From the NCBI RefSeq assembly GCF_003144115.1, contig NW_020312025.1, forward strand, positions 97,125-161,124: a stretch of 64,000 nt of DNA, written 5' to 3'. Below, piece after piece: positions 60,141 to 64,000 of the stretch. The notes below the pieces were generated by a model. It ran no database searches. It worked only from the letters and a program-made list of their open reading frames with translations, and was not told the DNA's origin. The number at the start of each line of letters is the position of its first letter. Within the stretch, counting starts at the first letter, position 1. Source of the DNA: Tilletiopsis washingtonensis (taxonomy: Eukaryota > Basidiomycota > Exobasidiomycetes > Entylomatales). A program made the translations under genes and the position numbers.

Positions 60141-60481
60141 TCGTCTGCCCGCACATCCAGCGTAAGCGCACGTGTGACTGGGCTCTTGAAGCGTTCCTCG
60201 AGTCGGCTCGACGTCCCTCATCTCACGTGCAGCACTGGCGCCCTGAAGGACGGTGAGTCGAGTCAAGGAGTCGTCGACGACGGGTGGAGGGGAATGGGCG
60301 TCGAACGCCCTGATCGCTCACTGACACTTCGTCATACTCCTCACGCAGTCCTTCCTGCTCGAGATCTTCGCGTCGTCTCGAGTCAGGCATCGTGTTGCAC
60401 GTACAGGGCGTCGTCGTCGGATAGAGTGCCGTACTCGATGCTAGTGGCGATACTCGCGCGATATGCGAAATGAAGAGAAGC

Positions 60482-60536
60482 CTCTCTGGGACTGCCTATG
60501 GATGCCTGTCAGGCAGCCATATACGGCCCCAGAGAG
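60482..60536. repeat. Palindrome, unit 10 of the array
   Basis: A 55-base inverted repeat. CTCTCTGGG and CCCAGAGAG at the ends pair perfectly, and the core TGCCTGTCAGGCA at 60503-60515 is a perfect palindrome about its centre. Confidence 0.8.
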
Positions 60537-60990
60537 TCCTCTCTTCGCTCGCTGTCTCGTATGAGTCCGGCAACTAGCAGCGAGGCCGCATACTCCTCCT
60601 CGCTCTTCCGCCCGAATGCGTCGACGCGAGTCACGTGCGCAGCCGACGCATGGTGACCAAGTGAGTGCTTCGAGAAGCTCGTCAGTGCACGGCCGCCTCA
60701 TCGTCGCCGCGGGAGAGGCGGGAGGAAAGCACGTCGAGAGGACTCAGCGTCGCCCGGCGGCGAGCGTGTTCGCTGTCGGATGCCCGGAAAAGCACGACGG
60801 CACATGGCCTCGTCGCTCACTAACACATTGTCTCTTCACCCCGCGCAGTCCTTTCCGCTGCAGCCATCTACTGTCGCGTCGCGCATCGCATCGTCTCCTT
60901 GAGCAAGACGTCAACCTCTCGAACGAGTTCAGCCTGGCCGCTTGAGTGTTGTGCGTGGCTTTGCGCCGGTCGGTCGCCTGATTTGATGCT

Positions 60991-61021
60991 GTCTATGTGT
61001 GCCTGTCAGGCACGCATAGAC
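60991..61021. repeat. Palindrome, unit 11 of the array
   Basis: A 31-base palindrome with arms GTCTATGTGTGCCTG and CAGGCACGCATAGAC. The only mismatch is a T opposite a G, which would still pair as a wobble in RNA. Confidence 0.85.
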
Positions 61022-61308
61022 GGTGTGAGACCAGGTGGAACATCTTGCGCAAAGCAGACGTCAACTCGAGAGCAGCTAGGGTGGCATTCCTCTTCGGCTG
61101 CGTCGAGCGAAGGAGGTCAGAGTTCTGTCGTTCGAGACATTGGCTGTGAGCATAGCGGCAAGATGCAGAAGAAGTGCAAGGGGGCCGCAACTGACGCTCT
61201 CACCGCTCTCTGACCTCCAGCCCCTCAGTCACTTTGTCAGTCGCTCTTTCCCATCGTCCTCACGCTTCGCTCATCATCATCAAGGTATGTCATTCGCCTC
61301 TCGCCTCT

Positions 61309-63378
61309 CTAATGCTTCGCGCTCAACGCCCTAATCTTCTCCTCCTCTTCCCTCCTCTTCTTCTGCCTGATCAGCGTCTCCCTCTTCCTCTCATACATGC
61401 CCTTCCTCTCCTTTTCCCTCTCATCATCCCAGCTATCCATCACCTCATCCAACCACGGTCGCACCTCTACCACTTTCGCGCGCAGGTGCAGCGCGTGTAG
61501 CTGTTCCTCGTTGTACGAAACAATGACGTGATACGCCTCCGGGCCGACCTGCGGTGCTGCCGCTTGAGCGAGTGCCGTCTCCTCGCCTGCCTCGCGGGCG
61601 CGCGCCCAGTCATCGCGCATCGCCGCGTCCAGAGCGGCCACTTCTGCGCGGCGAGCGATCAAGCGTGCGACGCGCTGCGTCTCGTCGAGTTGCCGCGCGG
61701 AGCGAGAGGAGGGCAGGAGGATGCTGCGCTCGTAGATGCAGCGGATGTAGCGCGCGTGCAGGTCGGCGAGCACGAATGGCTAGGAGAGGCGCGAGCGTCA
61801 GTGCAGGCGAGGCGAGGCGCAGGCAGTAGATGGCTCCCAGCAAGGATCGGCGAGGCTGCAACACGAAGCGCGCCACGAAGCGAGTTGCAACACGAAGCGC
61901 GCCACGAAGCGAGTCTGATGGGAGGCAGGGCAAGCAGCAACTCACCGTGTTCGTGACAGGCAAGCCGACAAACGACAGGCTCGGATTGATGGCGTGCACG
62001 CAGTGCATGTGCAAGTTGGGCAGCCGGAAGGGCCAGGCGTCGACGATGTCTGCGTCGGCAGTCGTCGGTGAGGCGCCTGGTGTCGCACGCGCTTCGGCGA
62101 GCCGCGGCGGAGGCGTCAGGGGCGCGTAGAGCGCGGCGGCGGCGGGCGAGCGCGCATCGAAAGCGGCGTCGAGAGCAGAGGGAGAGGCGGAGGCATTGCG
62201 AAGAAGATGAACCCAGGGAATAGTGCCTGCTTCATACCTGCTTCAGGCGTCAGTCTCGGCTCACGAACGAGGAGCGAAGAGGGGAAAGGACGTACCCGAC
62301 GCCGAGCAGTACCACCGTATTCGCAATCACTGTTCCGTCGACGAGCTCCAGATCCAGCGTCTGTTCTCCGCCCTCTTCTTTCAGGACGTATCGCTTCACC
62401 GCGGGCACGTCCCTGATGCGCTCGTCGGGCAGCGACACGAACACGGGGCGTGCCGCCTCGATGACGGAGCGCAGCACGGGGCGCTCCTTCGTTGTCGTCT
62501 GCGCGAGGTGTGCCGCCGCGTCGTTCGCGGAGTTGCCGTTGCCGACGACGACGATCTGGCGCGCGGCGTAGCGCGGCAGCGCGTAGGTGGAGGCAGTGCG
62601 ATACCATTTGGCGTGGTGCACGAGTCCGGAGGCGACGGCAGACGCGAGACCCGGCACCGGAGGGTAGATGGGCGCGTCGTACCAGCCTGTTGCGACGACG
62701 AGCTGCGAGGGATGAGCGAGCGAAGGGAAAGAGGAAAGGGGAAGGACGCACCGCGTCCCAGTACTCTATCCTCTCGGCACCGCCCTCGTTCCAGTCGCGC
62801 ACGCGCACCGCCCACCCGTCGTTGTCGCCCAGCTCCCAAGCGCCAAGCACCTCCATGCCACACCTGACGTTGGCCCTCGCTCGCTGTGCCGCGTTGCGCA
62901 GGTACGCGTGCGTCTCGTCGAGCGTCGGGAACGTCTCGCCCTCGCTGGGCGCCGGAAAGGGCGCCGCGGAGAAGGAGAGGAAGCGCGGCAGGACGTTGCC
63001 GCGCAGGGCGGGGTAGGCGGGCGAGGGCCACGCGGGGGTGGACGAAGAGGGAGGATGCAGGGGCCACTGGCCCTGCGCCGTGCCCGCGGGCAGCGAGGCT
63101 TCGTAGCGCGCGATGTCCTGCTCGAGATACCTGCGCGCTCCCAGTCAGCCCGCCTCTCGCCTCGTCCCACTGCGCTGCACGCACCATACGCCGCCGACGT
63201 CGGCGCGGCGCTCGTACAGCGCCACGTCGCGCCTCCGCCACGGCAGCGCCTCGGCGCCGGCATGGTCGTCGAGCAGCGCACGCAGCGCGGCAATGCCAGA
63301 GGGCCCGCCGCCGACGATGAGGATGCGCGCGGGCACGCGCTGTGGCAGCGCGGTGCGCGAGGAGAACTTGGACGCCAT
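61309..63378 (-). CDS. Flavin-containing monooxygenase (FMO/dimethylaniline monooxygenase-like)
   Basis: FAD/NADPH-dependent enzyme that oxygenates soft nucleophiles such as amines and thiols. Exons 63185-63378, 62752-63130, 62296-62702, 61946-62237 and 61309-61779 give about 580 aa. Seen in order: FAD-binding ILIVGGGPSGIAALRALL; YERRADVGGVW; a middle region ending DGWAVRVRDWNEGGAERIEY; VVATGWYDAPIYPPVPGL; the FMO-type region SGLVHHAKWYR; the NADPH-binding VVVGNGNSANDAAAHL (GxGxSxxD); LLGVGYEAGTIPW; HAINPSLSFVGLPV; and a charged C-terminal helix. The signature FxGxxxH is weak (A-x-G-x-x-H-H). The fourth intron (61780-61945) carries a tandem duplication. No transmembrane anchor was seen. Divergent from the partial gene at the right edge. 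Confidence 0.9.
61857..61914. repeat. 29-bp tandem duplication in an FMO intron
   Basis: A 29-base unit beginning TGCAACACGAAGCGCGCCAC occurs twice head to tail (from 61857 and from 61886) inside intron 4 of the monooxygenase gene. Each unit contains two copies of CACGAAGCG. Confidence 0.9.
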
Positions 63379-63760
63379 GTCGCCTTGTGACGAGGCCAGC
63401 AAGAGCGGCGAGAGGAGCACGAGAGGCGAGGCGCGTGAGGCGAGGTAACGGCAACGCCTCGGCGCCAGCGAGGTCGAGCGCGGGCGCGGGCAGATGTGGC
63501 GCTGCCTTGGATGAGTCGAGCGCGGCGACAGGGGTGGTGGTGGTGGCAAGCAGCGCCGTGCGAGATGCACAGAGCACGTTTGCTCCAGGCGCACTTCTTC
63601 CAGCGCCAGCCGGATGAACTCGAGCAGGCGCGAAGCTCGTCAAGCAGGGCCGTGCGCACGCAACGCTCGCACGTGACGTCTCCAATGCCGCGGCTTGACT
63701 GCCGCCGCTCTCGCACCCGCTCACTCCTCCACCACCAACCCCCTCTCACCCTCACCAGCC
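63379..63760. other. Intergenic, divergent promoters of FMO and the right-edge gene
   Basis: No gene was seen. The last 50 bases before the right-edge start codon are C/T-rich with CACCAACC runs, typical of a fungal leader. Confidence 0.4.
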
Positions 63761-64000
63761 ATGCCAGCGCCCAGCCCCGCCGCGCACATCGCGCCCGCCA
63801 TGGCGCCGAGTGCATCGAGCGCCTCGACGTCGGCCGCGCGCGGCGGCAGTGCCGATGCCGTCGTCGTGCCGCCGCTGCCGCCGCACACCAATGTGCGGCG
63901 CCTCCCGCCGACTCAGCAGCTGAGTGCGTGCCTGCCGGCCTGCTGCGCGGTGCTGTCGTCTGCGATGCGCTGCACTGTGCTGTCGTCTGCGATGCGCTGC
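63761..64000 (+). CDS. 5' end of an unidentified gene, cut by the window edge
   Basis: The start is chosen at 63761, after a C/T-rich leader. The first exon encodes an Ala/Ser/Pro-rich, presumably disordered N-terminus (MPAPSPAAHIAPAMAPSASS, later VVVPPLPPHTNVRRLPPTQQ), and probably ends at a GTGCGT donor at about 63925. The rest of the window would then be intron. Too little is present to name a family. Confidence 0.45.
   Translation, partial: MPAPSPAAHIAPAMAPSASSASTSAARGGSADAVVVPPLPPHTNVRRLPPTQQLSACLPACCAVLSSAMRCTVLSSAMRC
63950..64000. repeat. 27-bp tandem duplication at the window edge
   Basis: A 27-base unit beginning GTGCTGTCGTCTGCGATGCG is repeated head to tail at 63950 and 63977; the second copy runs to the edge of the window. 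It probably lies inside the first intron of the right-edge gene and may continue beyond the window. Confidence 0.85.

Larger units (their letters stand above)
58060..61035. repeat. Array of about eleven imperfect palindromes with roughly 240-bp spacing
   Basis: Palindrome centres lie near 58099, 58339, 58585, 58849, 59080, 59322, 59657, 59897, 60112, 60509 and 61006. Gaps are 240, 246, 264, 231, 242, 335, 240, 215, 397 and 497, so most are close to 240 or about twice that. The inner core is GCCTGTCAGGC in units 1, 2, 8, 10 and 11; GTCTGTCAGAC or a close variant in 4, 5 and 6; and GTCTATCAGGC in 7 and 9. Unit 3 is degenerate. Outer arms extend 15-30 bases on each side with exact spacing about the centre, but their sequence differs between units. 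Spacers share a diverged pyrimidine-rich motif resembling CTTCTTCGTCCACCATCTCT followed by TTCGCGTCAAG. It looks like a degenerate satellite or tandem noncoding-RNA array. No coding capacity or mobile-element signature was found. Confidence 0.7.

Noticed and set aside
58300-60480. Repeated peptide-like phrases (VYACLSGL, VYVCLSGP, VYGCLTG) in the palindrome array
   Set aside because: They are translations of the palindrome core. They change frame from unit to unit and are interrupted by stops, so they do not indicate a protein.
58060-61035. CRISPR array
   Set aside because: Repeats are about 50 bp, diverged and separated by about 240 bp, with related rather than unique spacers, and the genome is eukaryotic.

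Overview
This window looks like nuclear DNA of a basidiomycete fungus, probably Ustilaginomycotina (smut relatives and allied yeasts). It is very GC-rich. Most genes are split by short introns of about 50-70 bases with GTGAGT/GTGCGT-type donors, a CTGAC-like branch site and a CAG acceptor. The housekeeping proteins are eukaryotic: DNA polymerase delta, a Ded1 helicase, condensin, Opi1 and a Caf120-like protein. I saw no rRNA, tRNA, CRISPR array or intact transposon. The lineage call is inference from gene style, not a search.

Layout. 0-10 kb: POL3 (15 exons), the convergent DED1, then a mitochondrial pyrimidine-nucleotide carrier (RIM2 type) with an unusually long first intron. 10.5-17.2 kb: four tandem minus-strand members of one F-box-like family (A-D; C is internally deleted). 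18-21.3 kb: condensin kleisin BRN1/CND2, followed by a fifth family member (E) on the opposite strand. 24.5-29.3 kb: a bacterial-type mannose-1-phosphate guanylyltransferase, a tiny three-exon secreted cysteine-rich protein gene, and a 507-residue secreted repeat protein with dibasic (Kex2-like) sites. 29.3-32.5 kb: no gene seen. 32.5-36.9 kb: a TatD nuclease and an enlarged gluconokinase, divergently arranged. 37.4-44.8 kb: a large Caf120-like PH protein and a secreted heme-thiolate peroxidase. 44.8-48.7 kb: no gene seen. 48.8-55.7 kb: an Opi1-family phospholipid regulator and a coiled-coil/PH protein. 55.7-61.3 kb: no credible protein gene, but an array of about eleven imperfect palindromes spaced mostly near 240 bp. 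61.3-64 kb: a flavin-containing monooxygenase and the 5' end of a further gene.

The genes do not form one pathway. Housekeeping genes (replication, translation initiation, chromosome condensation, mRNA turnover, lipid regulation) are interspersed with accessory blocks: the F-box cluster, the mannose/secreted-protein block and the palindrome array. The most novel-looking items are the palindrome array, whose stems show paired substitutions, the locally expanded and partly decayed F-box family, the actinobacterial-looking nucleotidyltransferase in a fungal gene, and the repetitive secreted precursor next to the hidden cysteine-rich gene. Exon boundaries are read by eye. Coding lengths were checked for reading-frame continuity, but not against transcripts.
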